Positions 8,986 through 18,364 of a stretch of DNA of 64,000 bases are shown here, piece after piece (the stretch's first letter is position 1; the number at the start of each line of letters is the position of its first letter). This stretch comes from Maribacter sp. HTCC2170 (lineage in GTDB: Bacteria; Bacteroidota; Bacteroidia; Flavobacteriales; Flavobacteriaceae): the NCBI RefSeq assembly GCF_000153165.2, contig NC_014472.1, forward strand, positions 238,501 through 302,500, in the 5' to 3' direction. Below the pieces are notes generated by a model, which saw nothing but the letters and a program-made list of their open reading frames with translations, ran no database searches and was not told where the DNA came from. The translations under genes were made by a program, and so were the position numbers.

Positions 8986-8993
8986 CAAAATTA
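8986..8993 (-). promoter_or_regulatory. -7 promoter box for the GLPGLI/barrel pair
   Basis: TAATTTTG on the minus strand fits TAnnTTTG and would give a leader of about 45 nt to the ATG at 8932. It supports the shorter start of the GLPGLI gene. Confidence 0.45.
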
Positions 8994-9061
8994 AATATTT
9001 TTTCATCGGATTTTATGCTTAGGATTTTCACGAACTATTGTTATCTCGTATATTGTGTACC

Positions 9062-9075
9062 TAACAAATTTGTTA
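9062..9075. promoter_or_regulatory. 14-bp perfect palindrome in a divergent promoter region
   Basis: TAACAAATTTGTTA is a perfect 14-bp palindrome between the GLPGLI gene (minus) and the deoxynucleoside kinase gene (plus), 30 nt before the latter. It could be a dimeric regulator site. In AT-rich DNA it may also be chance. Confidence 0.3.
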
Positions 9076-9104
9076 TCTAACCTATACAAATTCATTATTA
9101 AGGT

Positions 9105-9719
9105 ATGCACATTGCAGTTGCAGGAAATATTGGCGCCGGAAAGACCACACTTACTAAATTACTTGCAAAACATTATAAATGGGAGGCACATTTTGAAGAT
9201 GTTGTCGATAACCCTTATCTAGATGATTTCTACAATCAAATGGAGCGCTGGAGTTTTAACCTCCAGATTTATTTCTTAAACCATAGATATCGTCAAGTAT
9301 TGAGTTTTCGTGAGAGCGGAAAAGACATTATTCAGGATAGGACCATTTATGAAGATGCTTATATTTTTGCTCCTAACCTTCATGCGATGGGTCTTATGAC
9401 CAATCGGGATTTTAGTAACTACTCGAGTCTTTTCGAGTTGATGGAAAGCTTGGTGCAACCACCAGACCTTTTGATATACCTTCGAAGTTCCATTCCCAAT
9501 CTGGTAAGTCAAATTCATAAACGAGGGCGGGAATATGAAAACACCATCTCGATTGACTATTTAAGCAGATTGAATGAACGTTATGAGGCATGGATCCATG
9601 GGTATGAAAAAGGAAAACTTCTCATAGTAGATGTTGACAATCTTGATTTTGTTGACAATCCTGAAGACCTTGGAGAAATTTTAAACAAAATAGACGCCGA
9701 GATAAACGGTTTGTTTTAG
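9105..9719 (+). CDS. Deoxynucleoside kinase (dNK family)
   Basis: Phosphorylates salvaged deoxynucleosides in the cytoplasm. It is 204 aa, the usual length for the bacterial dGK/dAK-like dNK group. It has a P-loop GNIGAGKT at residues 7-14 and the family motif DRTIYEDAYIF near residue 80. The lid/LID arginine segment HKRGREYE is near residue 140. The exact base preference cannot be read from the sequence. Peptidase E follows after 12 nt, so the two are probably co-transcribed. thyA, a nucleoside transporter and folA lie about 11-15 kb away on the same strand. Confidence 0.88.
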   Translation: MHIAVAGNIGAGKTTLTKLLAKHYKWEAHFEDVVDNPYLDDFYNQMERWSFNLQIYFLNHRYRQVLSFRESGKDIIQDRTIYEDAYIFAPNLHAMGLMTNRDFSNYSSLFELMESLVQPPDLLIYLRSSIPNLVSQIHKRGREYENTISIDYLSRLNERYEAWIHGYEKGKLLIVDVDNLDFVDNPEDLGEILNKIDAEINGLF

Positions 9720-9731
9720 CAATTGAATCCT

Positions 9732-10442
9732 ATGACCAATTGCATATTAGCAAGTACCTCAACTTTACACGGTGGCACCTATTTAAATTATCTCTTTGAA
9801 TCTCTAAACGAGCTATTCGAAAATGCTGATGAAATTCTTTTTATTCCTTATGCCAGACCAACAGGAATTACCTATGATGATTACACAAAAATAGCCCAAA
9901 AAGGGTTCAAGAATATCAATAAAACCATTGTGGGCATTCATACTTTTGATGACCCCGTAAAGGCAATTAAAAATGCCAAAGGCATCTTTATAGGTGGTGG
10001 AAATTCTTTTGTTTTGGTAAATTCATTATATGAGAATAATATTCTCCCCTCCCTAAAAGAAGCTATCACCAATGGCGTGCCTTATTTGGGAACAAGTGCA
10101 GGAAGCAACATTGCAGGGCCAAATATTATGACCACGAATGATATGCCCATTGTATATCCTCCAAGTTATGACACACTAGGGATTATCCCGTTCACCATCA
10201 ATGCGCACTATCTAGACCCAGAACCAACATCCACACACAAGGGTGAAACTAGAGAAACTCGCATAAAGGAATTTCATGTTTTTAATGATTTACCTGTGGT
10301 AGGACTTAGGGAGGGAAGCTGGATTCGTCTTCAAAACCAAGGTATTATATTGAAAGGCAACGATTATAGTGCCCGCATATTTGAAAAAAACAAGGAGGCT
10401 TACGAACTGCCGACCGAATCTTCATTAGGTTTTTTAAGGTAG
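9732..10442 (+). CDS. pepE: Dipeptidase E (PepE)
   Basis: A cytoplasmic serine peptidase of family S51 that cleaves N-terminal Asp from dipeptides. It is 236 aa from the ATG at 9732; an upstream TTG at 9723 is possible but less likely. The nucleophile elbow GTSAGSN carries the Ser, and NAHYLDP contains the family His. IFIGGGNSF is the glutamine-amidotransferase-like turn before the active site. The length matches E. coli PepE (about 229 aa). It follows the dNK gene closely. Confidence 0.92.
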   Translation: MTNCILASTSTLHGGTYLNYLFESLNELFENADEILFIPYARPTGITYDDYTKIAQKGFKNINKTIVGIHTFDDPVKAIKNAKGIFIGGGNSFVLVNSLYENNILPSLKEAITNGVPYLGTSAGSNIAGPNIMTTNDMPIVYPPSYDTLGIIPFTINAHYLDPEPTSTHKGETRETRIKEFHVFNDLPVVGLREGSWIRLQNQGIILKGNDYSARIFEKNKEAYELPTESSLGFLR

Positions 10443-10700
10443 AAAAACTACTGACTGTCTCTTCTATTAAGAGCTTAAGCAAATCTCCAAATTCATTCCC
10501 TCATTGATTGATGGTTTTCGCTCAAGAAGAAGCCCCATTCACTCATTTATCATTTTACATGCCTAGAATAGGTCTTATTTTCAAAGTAACATTTAACAAG
10601 CCTAAAAACTGACTATATAAATTCCGGATATAGATATAGTAGACTTGTAAACAAATGTTTAACCTCGCCTTAATAACCATTGGGCACAAATTTTGAAAAA

Positions 10701-11405
10701 ATGAAACCAAAAAAGAATCCGAAAAGAGATTTGAACAAGAACAGTGGGCTTTATTTTGTGATTGGCTTAATGCTGGTCCTATGCCTTACCTTTATCGCCT
10801 TTGAATGGAAATCATATGACAAACCGTTTTATGATGACATTGGGATGAATACGTTGGATAATGAAATTACTGAAGAGTTGCCTCCAATTATTCTACCAAA
10901 AACCCCTCCACCTCCGCCTCCAATAACACCCACGGTCATTGAACTCGCAAAGGATGATGACCCGATTATTGAAACAATTATTGAAACCTCTGAAAGTAGT
11001 GAGGAAACACCTATTATAGAAGTGTCAGATGTTATCTATGAGGAAGTACAACCAGAAATTGATGTTGATTGGATATCGATAGAGGAAGTACCTGTTTTTC
11101 CTGGCTGTGAAAATGAAAAGGACAAAAGAGCCTGTTTTCAAAAAATGATGAATAAACACATTCAGAAAGCAATCCGATATCCTGAAGAAGCCCAAGAAAT
11201 GGGTCTTGAAGGTAAGGTGTTCACTCAATTCACTATTCAAGCAGACGGCACAATAGGTGAAATTCGTTTACGTGGTCCTCACAAGGCGTTGGAAAAAGAA
11301 AGTGCAAGAATAATAAATAGACTCCCTATTATGACCCCTGGTAAACAAAGGGATAGAAATGTGAAAGTAGCTTTTACAATTCCTATTAATTTTAGACTAC
11401 AATAA
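10701..11405 (+). CDS. TonB-like energy transducer
   Basis: A single-pass inner-membrane protein of 234 aa reaching the outer membrane. Residues about 20-38 are the only membrane segment (VIGLMLVLCLTFIAFEW). A proline-rich stretch (PPPPPPITP) and an acidic spacer follow. The C-terminal TonB domain starts at VPVFPGCENE, with a Cys pair in CENEKDKRAC, and ends in VAFTIPINFRL. I chose the ATG at 10701 over a TTG at 10680. No ExbB/ExbD lies beside it; a second TonB-like gene with ExbBD is at 49917-51908. The 258-nt upstream gap holds a small palindrome (TAAACA-AA-TGTTTA, 10648-10661) but no gene. Confidence 0.87.
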   Translation: MKPKKNPKRDLNKNSGLYFVIGLMLVLCLTFIAFEWKSYDKPFYDDIGMNTLDNEITEELPPIILPKTPPPPPPITPTVIELAKDDDPIIETIIETSESSEETPIIEVSDVIYEEVQPEIDVDWISIEEVPVFPGCENEKDKRACFQKMMNKHIQKAIRYPEEAQEMGLEGKVFTQFTIQADGTIGEIRLRGPHKALEKESARIINRLPIMTPGKQRDRNVKVAFTIPINFRLQ

Positions 11406-11420
11406 AACCATAAAAAACAA

Positions 11421-11448
11421 AAAACCCTGACGCAATGGTCAGGGTTTT
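11421..11448. terminator. Bidirectional terminator between tonB-like and hppA
   Basis: An 11-bp perfect stem (AAAACCCTGAC/GTCAGGGTTTT) with a 6-nt loop. It has T-rich flanks on both strands and serves two convergent genes. Confidence 0.9.
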
Positions 11449-11475
11449 CATTATTTGAGTTAGTATCTAAGATTA

Positions 11476-13881
11476 TTATTCCTCAATAACCTCTTCAATC
11501 TCTTTTTTAATTTTAATCTTAAGATTACCTTCAGTACCCTTATAAGCTTCAACTTTCGCTTTCACTTCTTCTTCAGTTCCAGTGAACACTTCTTCCTTAA
11601 CTGACTGTTGTCCGTTCTCAGTAGTCGTTGTTGTAACCGTGGCGTTAACAATCCCATCATCACCTTTCTTCATTTCAACACGTACTTCCTTCTGAACCTC
11701 TTGAGCAACCATTTCAGTAGCAGCTTTTTCCCCATTGTATGCAGTTAAAGTATCAGCAGATATAGCGATACTTGGTGCGATTACCAAAGCAACAACAGAC
11801 ATTAATTTTAAAAGAATATTCAAAGAAGGACCAGATGTATCTTTAAATGGATCACCAACAGTATCACCAACTACAGCCGCTTTATGCGCATCAGTACCTT
11901 TTCTACCATCAGATTCAATCATCTTCTTAGCATTATCCCAAGCACCACCTGCGTTCGATTGAAAAATTGCCATTAATACACCACAGGTTGTAACACCAGC
12001 CAATAGGCCCCCTAACATTTCAGCGCCACCAATAAAACCAACAGCTACCGGTACTGCAATTGCCAGTAGACCAGGTAAGACCATTTCTTTAATAGATGCT
12101 TTCGTAGAAATGTCAACACATTTATCATACTCAGCTAGTCCATCTGCTTCATCAAAAATCGCACGTTGTTCAGGCGTTGCTTTTGACATATCTGAATCAA
12201 CTGCTCTCATTACTTCTAGAGCTGCTTTCAATTGGGGAATATCTCTAAACTGACGACGAACCTCTTCAATCATGGCCATAGCTGCCCTTCCTACTGCATT
12301 CATAGATAATGCAGAAAATACAAAAGGAAGCATTCCACCGACAAGAAGTCCTGCCATAATGGTTGGTTTAGATACATCAATAGATGTAACATTGGCAACC
12401 TTCATAAAGGCAGAGAATAAAGCCAAAGCAGTTAAAGCAGCAGAAGCAATTGCAAAACCTTTTCCAATAGCAGCAGTTGTATTACCTACAGCATCCAATT
12501 TATCAGTGCGTTCTCGTACTTCAGGATCTAATTCTGCCATCTCTGCAATACCACCAGCATTATCAGAAATTGGCCCGTATGCATCAACAGCTAATTGAAT
12601 ACCAGTGTTTGCCAACATACCTACTGCGGCAATTGCAATACCATATAAACCGGCAAAATGATGAGACACTAAAATCGCTGCAGCAATTAATAAGATAGGA
12701 ATCATGGTAGACATCATACCTACACCTAAGCCAGCGATTATGTTTGTTGCGGCACCCGTTTCAGATTGCGCAACAATAGAATTTACTGGTTTAGTTCCAG
12801 TACCTGTGTAATATTCAGTAATCTTCCCTACTCCCAAACCAGCTACAAGACCAGCCAAAGTAGCCCAAAAAATTCCCATTGCTCCATGAGGTAAACCTTC
12901 AACACTTTCAGGAATCAATGCATTAATAATAAAGTACGAAGCTACCACCATTAACCCAGCAGAGCCAAATTCTCCAATATTTAATGCAGTTTGTGGATTT
13001 CCACCATCTTTAACTTTAACAAAGAAAGTACCGACAATAGACATTAAAATACCCACAGCAGCTAGTACCAATGGAAGGTATACAGCGCCTAAACCTGCAA
13101 AATCAGGAGTAATAATAAATGCCCCTAATACCATTGTGCCAATAATAGAACCTACATAAGATTCAAATAAATCAGCTCCCATACCGGCAACATCACCAAC
13201 ATTATCACCAACATTATCAGCAATAGTAGCTGGGTTTAAAGGGTGATCTTCAGGAATACCTGCTTCAACTTTACCTACCAAGTCAGCACCAACATCAGCA
13301 GCTTTGGTATAAATACCACCACCTACTCTAGCAAACAATGCTATCGAAGATGCTCCTAAAGAAAATCCGGAAAGAACATTCAACACCAAACCTAAATTCT
13401 CAGCTCCTGGCCATATAGATTGATACGCCATAAATAAACCACTAAGTCCTAAAACTCCAAGACCAACAACACCTAGTCCCATTACAGCCCCACCAGCAAA
13501 GGCAACTTCCAATGCTTTTCCTAAAGAAGTTTTAGCAGCTTGGGTTGTTCGAACATTTGCTTTAGTGGCAACTTTCATTCCTATAAAGCCAGCTAAAGCA
13601 GAACAAATAGCACCTACTACAAATGAGAGCGCAACCATTCCGTTTGATCCTACTTCACTATTTCCTTTGAAATACAAAAGAATAGCCACCGCTATTACAA
13701 AAATTGAGAGAATCTTATACTCTGCCTTTAAAAAAGACATTGCACCATCTGCAATATTCTTGGCAATTCTAGCCATTTTATCGTCACCTACTTCTTGTTT
13801 AGAAACCCACATGTTTTTCACAAACACAAACAGCAGTGCTACGACTCCAAATACTGGTAATAATTGAATTACTAATTCCAT
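11476..13881 (-). CDS. hppA: Membrane-bound ion-translocating pyrophosphatase (HppA), with C-terminal extension
   Basis: Couples pyrophosphate hydrolysis to H+ or Na+ export across the inner membrane. It is 801 aa with a multi-helix core of about 710 residues. The catalytic segments are [10 protein letters not shown] (194-203), [10 protein letters not shown] (221-230) and [16 protein letters not shown] (671-686). The residue after GNTT (466-469) is Ala470, the mark of the K+-dependent subfamily. The pumped ion cannot be decided by eye. After the last helix there is an unusual tail (711-801) rich in Glu, Lys and Thr; by family topology it should face the periplasm. The soluble pyrophosphatase gene lies directly upstream on the same strand, separated by a terminator. 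Confidence 0.96.
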   Translation of the reverse strand: MELVIQLLPVFGVVALLFVFVKNMWVSKQEVGDDKMARIAKNIADGAMSFLKAEYKILSIFVIAVAILLYFKGNSEVGSNGMVALSFVVGAICSALAGFIGMKVATKANVRTTQAAKTSLGKALEVAFAGGAVMGLGVVGLGVLGLSGLFMAYQSIWPGAENLGLVLNVLSGFSLGASSIALFARVGGGIYTKAADVGADLVGKVEAGIPEDHPLNPATIADNVGDNVGDVAGMGADLFESYVGSIIGTMVLGAFIITPDFAGLGAVYLPLVLAAVGILMSIVGTFFVKVKDGGNPQTALNIGEFGSAGLMVVASYFIINALIPESVEGLPHGAMGIFWATLAGLVAGLGVGKITEYYTGTGTKPVNSIVAQSETGAATNIIAGLGVGMMSTMIPILLIAAAILVSHHFAGLYGIAIAAVGMLANTGIQLAVDAYGPISDNAGGIAEMAELDPEVRERTDKLDAVGNTTAAIGKGFAIASAALTALALFSAFMKVANVTSIDVSKPTIMAGLLVGGMLPFVFSALSMNAVGRAAMAMIEEVRRQFRDIPQLKAALEVMRAVDSDMSKATPEQRAIFDEADGLAEYDKCVDISTKASIKEMVLPGLLAIAVPVAVGFIGGAEMLGGLLAGVTTCGVLMAIFQSNAGGAWDNAKKMIESDGRKGTDAHKAAVVGDTVGDPFKDTSGPSLNILLKLMSVVALVIAPSIAISADTLTAYNGEKAATEMVAQEVQKEVRVEMKKGDDGIVNATVTTTTTENGQQSVKEEVFTGTEEEVKAKVEAYKGTEGNLKIKIKKEIEEVIEE

Positions 13882-13944
13882 TTCGTTTAGTTGTTTTTAA
13901 GTTTTTTTTAACGGCTGCTAAAATAGTAAAATCAAATAGATAAA

Positions 13945-13978
13945 AAAAGCGGGCAATTAATAATAAATGCCCGCTTTT
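13945..13978 (-). terminator. Terminator after ppa
   Basis: Stem AAAAGCGGGCA/TGCCCGCTTTT with a 12-nt loop between ppa and hppA. The T-tract reads well on the minus strand, so ppa and hppA are separate transcripts. Confidence 0.8.
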
Positions 13979-13999
13979 CTTAGGTTAAACTTTTATTCA

Positions 14000-14527
14000 C
14001 TAAATAGTGAAAGTTCTTTTTTTCTTATGCTCACTGTTGTCGTAACGTTCTACACATTTATGGTAAATTTCGATTGCTTCCTTGGCATCTCCCCAACCGC
14101 CAACGTCAACCTTCTTTTCTTCTAAGTCTTTATAAACCTGAAAGAAATGCTCAATTTCTTTTAATCTATGTGGGTTCACATCTGAAATGTCGTTCCTTTT
14201 ACTCCAAATCGGGTCAGAGATAGGTACGCAAATAATTTTTTCATCCGGACCTTTTTCATCGGTCATATGAAAAACGCCGATAGGCTTTACTTCAACAACA
14301 ACCATAGGAAAAGTTGGTTCGGTACACAAAACCAAAACATCCAATGGGTCTTTATCAAGAGCCAAGGTTTCCGGTATGAAACCGTAATCCCCAGGATACA
14401 TCATCGAAGAAAACAAGGTACGGTCAAATCTAATTTTATGTAAGGTAAAATCGTATTCATATTTATTACGACTTCCTTTAGGTATTTCTACCAACACATC
14501 GAAAGTGATATTTTCTTTTTTACTCAT
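14000..14527 (-). CDS. ppa: Family I inorganic pyrophosphatase
   Basis: A soluble cytoplasmic enzyme of 175 aa that hydrolyses pyrophosphate to phosphate, typical of bacterial family I. It shows EIPKGSRNKYEYD near residue 14, YPGDYGFIPETL near 44, and the Mg-binding signature DKDPLDVLVL near 60. The ATG at 14527 sits about 20 nt below a -7 box (14547-14554). The membrane pyrophosphatase lies next to it, so both cellular sinks for PPi are neighbours. Confidence 0.96.
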   Translation of the reverse strand: MSKKENITFDVLVEIPKGSRNKYEYDFTLHKIRFDRTLFSSMMYPGDYGFIPETLALDKDPLDVLVLCTEPTFPMVVVEVKPIGVFHMTDEKGPDEKIICVPISDPIWSKRNDISDVNPHRLKEIEHFFQVYKDLEEKKVDVGGWGDAKEAIEIYHKCVERYDNSEHKKKRTFTI

Positions 14528-14546
14528 AGTTGTTTTTTATATTCTG

Positions 14547-14554
14547 CAAAGTTA
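14547..14554 (-). promoter_or_regulatory. -7 promoter box for ppa
   Basis: TAACTTTG on the minus strand matches TAnnTTTG and gives a very short leader before the ppa ATG at 14527. Confidence 0.45.
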
Positions 14555-14597
14555 ATTCAAATGGTTATACGAGTGTTTATTAATTATATGTGCATTA

Positions 14598-17093
14598 TTA
14601 AAAGTGAAAGCCAAATTCGCCAGTAACGCTAAACGGTCTGGCATTTGGGCTATCAAGATAATTTCCCCTAAAATTAAAGTCAATCCTAAAGAATTTTAGA
14701 ATATTACCAACCCCAACGGAATATTCCCAATAAATCTGATCAGTAGGTGCTTGCAGAGGAATATTTGTAGGGCTACTTAGTGCAATATTCTCCTGTGAAA
14801 GATCTCCCCAAACACCTCTTAACCCAACGAACTCCCTTAAATTCCATTTGCGTATTATTGGTATTCTTGAAAATAATCTTCCATTAAAATTATGCTCCAG
14901 ATGGACTGATGCATACGTATCTGTGACGAACTCATAAAAATCCAAATTAGGAAATGTCTTATATATAGTGAACAGGGTTTGGTTACCTGGAACCACATTC
15001 AAAAGGCTCAATGGAACTTCGCCAAAAGTTTTACCAACCTCGATGGTACTATTTAGTCTACCAAAACCACCCACTTGCCAAGGTTGGCTGTATGAGAACT
15101 GTAGTTTGCTATAGTCAAAATCACTTTCCAAGAAACCTTCAAAACCTCTCGTATAATTCAACAACAAGGTGCTATATGTGTCATTGATGTCATAACGCTC
15201 AACACCATACCCAATAGTTCGTTTACCAGGAGTATAAACCAGCAAAGTGTTAATATCGAATTGCTTTACCTCAGAAGATATTCCGGATGGCGAATCAGGG
15301 TCAACATAATCTAGGTTAAAAGCGTCTGGCAAGGCCGAACTCAACGTTCTGAAAGAACTTCCAACCCTTACCCTAAAATTGGTGACAGGTTCAATTTCTA
15401 AACTCACAGTACTTAGATTAATATTGGTAAGCCTATCATTTGATCCAACGGTTAATACTGAGGAAGACGCAATACTGCGGCCCATCACATCATTTGTAGA
15501 AGTTAAGCTCAAGCCTAGTTGTTCTACATCTCGACGATTACCTCCCGAAATCATCAATCTACTTTTTTTATCCAATAAAAATTTGGCAGAAAAACCGTGC
15601 TTTGCTTTTTTGTCCATGAAACCATACGCCATATAACCTTCCAATCGCCAAGGATCGTTCTGTCCAAAATAAGTTCTTGCCCCTCCTCGTAATCGTATTC
15701 CTTCGGCATCATTATAACCAAAAACACTGTATACATCGCCTATATCAACATTCCATTTATCAATTTCGATATAACCTGAACCCAAAATACTCGCTATATT
15801 ATAGAAGGTTTTAAACTTTGGCACTGTTTTAAGTGTATCCAACAACTGATAGATTCCTTGTTCATCCTTGTTCAAGGATTCCAATCTACTGTTGTCCCAA
15901 AAAGTGTCATCCCTATTTAATACCAAAGGGTCAAATTCGTTGCTTTTGGCTTTATAAAAATCCCTGGGCTTTTCAATATCAAACTTATAGTCACCATAAA
16001 CAGTGGTACGCTTACCATAAACCCCTTTTGATTTTTCTTTTTTGTTAAAACTGAAATCGGTTAGCATATAATCTCTTTTCAAAAGAAAAACAGAGTCGCT
16101 TACCACATCAAAATCCTGTTCAATGTAAATCTCTTTGACCCAGTTTATATTGGCACTTTTGGTCACCTCAAGGTTTATGTTTTTTATAGCATAGGTTGAA
16201 TCGTTTACCCAAAAATCACCTTTAAACGTAAGTTCATTTTTTCGCCTCGGGTAATAGGTAATGTTATAACACCATTTATTATCAATAAAAGCGCTATCTC
16301 TCAACACGTAATTATAAGTGTCTATACCGGTTCTAGATAAAGGACTTGTAAAGCTTTTGTCAAAAAATTTTAAATAATTATCATAAACATCATAGTCCTG
16401 GTACAGGTCTTCAACGAAGGCAATTATTGCTTGATTATTATCAAAGCCTGAATTCTTATTACCAAGGACATCTTCTTTCTCAACCTTTGTTATATTGTCA
16501 CCATAAACTTTTGCAAAGGTTTCGTTTAAAAAGATAGGGAGATATGTTTTACCGGTAATTCGAGAAGTATCCAAATCTTGAAAAACAAATTCCATCCCCT
16601 TGAAGATCTTCTTCTTCATTAGTGCACTATCTATGGTATTTAAATCAAACTCTACTTTTTCATACTTATCATATTGGTATTGTTTGAACATGCGCAATCC
16701 ATTAACCCTTTTCTTTGCCCAAATTTTACGTAGTAAATCTACCGCAGGATTATTCTTTTTGGATTGTTTTCCCGCATATATTATAACCTCTTTTAATTGC
16801 TGGCTACCTTCTAGCATGGTAATTTTCATTTTATAGGTAACCCTTGACGTAAGCTCGATATCTTGGGTTTCGTAACCAATAAAAGAGATTTCGAGAATAT
16901 CGTACGAAGCATCCGATTCCATATAAAAATTACCATTATCATCTGTAGTCGTCCCTTCAGTGGAATTTTTGAAAATTACATTGGCAAACGCAACAGGCTC
17001 CCCGGACTCATCAATCACAGTACCACCAACCTTGGTCTGCGACCATATAATCAAAGAAAAAAGAAAAAAGAAAAGGAATAGAAAATTCTTCAT
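14598..17093 (-). CDS. DUF5686 / CarboxypepD_reg outer-membrane protein
   Basis: A protein of 831 aa with a signal peptide at the N-terminus (ends LIIWSQ). It has a CarboxypepD_reg domain at about 20-105 (GGTVIDESGEPVAFANVIF). The DUF5686 region starts near 110 with NPAVDLLRKIWAKKRVNG, and the C-terminal half has barrel-like alternating strands. The last residues (VTGEFGFHF) end in an aromatic as outer-membrane barrels do. The family is common in Bacteroidota and its function is unknown. It sits alone between ppa and pdhB on the same strand, and gaps on both sides argue for its own transcript. Confidence 0.85.
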   Translation of the reverse strand: MKNFLFLFFFLFSLIIWSQTKVGGTVIDESGEPVAFANVIFKNSTEGTTTDDNGNFYMESDASYDILEISFIGYETQDIELTSRVTYKMKITMLEGSQQLKEVIIYAGKQSKKNNPAVDLLRKIWAKKRVNGLRMFKQYQYDKYEKVEFDLNTIDSALMKKKIFKGMEFVFQDLDTSRITGKTYLPIFLNETFAKVYGDNITKVEKEDVLGNKNSGFDNNQAIIAFVEDLYQDYDVYDNYLKFFDKSFTSPLSRTGIDTYNYVLRDSAFIDNKWCYNITYYPRRKNELTFKGDFWVNDSTYAIKNINLEVTKSANINWVKEIYIEQDFDVVSDSVFLLKRDYMLTDFSFNKKEKSKGVYGKRTTVYGDYKFDIEKPRDFYKAKSNEFDPLVLNRDDTFWDNSRLESLNKDEQGIYQLLDTLKTVPKFKTFYNIASILGSGYIEIDKWNVDIGDVYSVFGYNDAEGIRLRGGARTYFGQNDPWRLEGYMAYGFMDKKAKHGFSAKFLLDKKSRLMISGGNRRDVEQLGLSLTSTNDVMGRSIASSSVLTVGSNDRLTNINLSTVSLEIEPVTNFRVRVGSSFRTLSSALPDAFNLDYVDPDSPSGISSEVKQFDINTLLVYTPGKRTIGYGVERYDINDTYSTLLLNYTRGFEGFLESDFDYSKLQFSYSQPWQVGGFGRLNSTIEVGKTFGEVPLSLLNVVPGNQTLFTIYKTFPNLDFYEFVTDTYASVHLEHNFNGRLFSRIPIIRKWNLREFVGLRGVWGDLSQENIALSSPTNIPLQAPTDQIYWEYSVGVGNILKFFRIDFNFRGNYLDSPNARPFSVTGEFGFHF

Positions 17094-17141
17094 GTATAAT
17101 TGAATATTCGACTTACAATCTTATCAAAGAATGTACCATTA

Positions 17142-17177
17142 AAATAAAAGCTTCGTCAACACTAGGTCGGCGAAGCT
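17142..17177 (-). terminator. Terminator after pdhB
   Basis: AGCTTCG/CGAAGCT stem followed on the minus strand by TTTTATTTT. It lies 26 nt after the pdhB stop codon. Confidence 0.7.
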
Positions 17178-17202
17178 AAATTACTTTACAAATTTGTATC
17201 TC

Positions 17203-18180
17203 TTATTTATATAACACTTTTTTAACGGCATTTATTACATCTTCATGGTCTGGTAACCACTCCGCCAATAAAACAGGAGAATAAGGTGCTGGTGTATCTG
17301 CAGTATTTATTTTCTGTATAGGTGCATCCAAATAATCAAAAGCATTCGATTGCACGTGGAATGTAATCTCACTTGCGACATTGCCATAAGGCCATGCCTC
17401 TTCCAAAATAACCAACCTATTTGTTTTTTTAACGGAATTTAAAATTGCCTCATAATCCAATGGCTTAACCGTACGTAAATCAATTATTTCACAGCTAATC
17501 CCATCCTTTGAAAGTTCATCAGCAGCTTTATCTGCCTGCTTAATGATTTTACCAAAAGAAACAATTGTCACATCAGAACCTTCTCTTCTAATATCTGCAA
17601 CCCCCAAAGGAATAGTATATTCACCTTCTGGAACCTCTCCTTTATCACCATACATCTGTTCTGACTCCATAAAAATCACAGGGTCATTATCTCTAATGGC
17701 AGATTTTAATAACCCTTTGGCATCCGCTGGATTTGAAGGGACAACCACCTTAAGACCAGGACAATTTGCAAACCAGCTCTCAAATGCTTGTGAATGAGTT
17801 GCTGCCAATTGACCGGCAGAACCTGTTGGACCCCTAAAAACTATTGGGCAACTAAACTGCCCTCCAGACATTTGCCTGATTTTGGCTGCATTATTTATGA
17901 TTTGATCAATACCAACCAAAGCAAAATTGAAGGTCATAAACTCTATAATGGGTCTATTCCCGGTCAATGTGGAACCTACACCAATACCCGCAAAACCTAA
18001 TTCTGAAATAGGGGTGTCTATCACTCTATCCGGCCCAAATTCATCCAACATCCCTTTTGAAGCCTTGTAGGCACCATTATACTCGGCCACCTCTTCACCC
18101 ATAAGGTAAATGGATTCATCCGTTCTCATTTCCTCAGACATTGCTTCCGCAATAGCTTGCCTAAACTGTAGTGTCTTCAT
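17203..18180 (-). CDS. pdhB: Pyruvate dehydrogenase E1 beta subunit
   Basis: The beta half of the heterotetrameric E1 component, which decarboxylates pyruvate with thiamine diphosphate. It is 325 aa. The ThDP-site glutamate region GEEVAEYNGAYK lies near residue 28, with DTPISELGFAGIGVG near 55 and the transketolase C-terminal domain (EAWPYGNVASEI) near 262. The partner alpha subunit and the E2 are 19-20 kb away (36334-38980), so the complex is encoded in two loci. A hairpin terminator follows. A branched-chain 2-oxoacid E1 beta is the main alternative but fits less well. Confidence 0.9.
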   Translation of the reverse strand: MKTLQFRQAIAEAMSEEMRTDESIYLMGEEVAEYNGAYKASKGMLDEFGPDRVIDTPISELGFAGIGVGSTLTGNRPIIEFMTFNFALVGIDQIINNAAKIRQMSGGQFSCPIVFRGPTGSAGQLAATHSQAFESWFANCPGLKVVVPSNPADAKGLLKSAIRDNDPVIFMESEQMYGDKGEVPEGEYTIPLGVADIRREGSDVTIVSFGKIIKQADKAADELSKDGISCEIIDLRTVKPLDYEAILNSVKKTNRLVILEEAWPYGNVASEITFHVQSNAFDYLDAPIQKINTADTPAPYSPVLLAEWLPDHEDVINAVKKVLYK

Positions 18181-18224
18181 TAATAGCTCTTATTTAAGAT
18201 ATCCAAAACGGATAAAAATGCATG

Positions 18225-18232
18225 CAAAAATA
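18225..18232 (-). promoter_or_regulatory. -7 promoter box for pdhB
   Basis: TATTTTTG on the minus strand fits TAnnTTTG and gives a leader of about 40 nt. Confidence 0.4.
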
Positions 18233-18300
18233 GCAAAATATATATCAAAAAATAATTCGAAGGAACTAAAAAAAGTTACAAATTTTACTATGCGTGCATA

Positions 18301-18329
18301 GTATTCTATAAAAAGAATACCTATCTTAG
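18301..18329 (+). promoter_or_regulatory. etfB promoter with overlapping inverted repeat
   Basis: TATCTTAG (18322-18329) resembles the -7 box (TTAG in place of TTTG). Directly upstream is a perfect inverted repeat GTATTC-N8-GAATAC (18301-18320), placed where a repressor or activator could act on etfBA. The link to regulation is inferred. Confidence 0.4.
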
Positions 18330-18364
18330 CAGCATTCTTTTAGAGACCTGAAAATATTACATTT

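Noticed and set aside
10648..10661. TAAACA-AA-TGTTTA palindrome upstream of the TonB-like gene
   Set aside because: Short and AT-rich with no match to a known box; noted in the gene entry but not held as a regulatory site.
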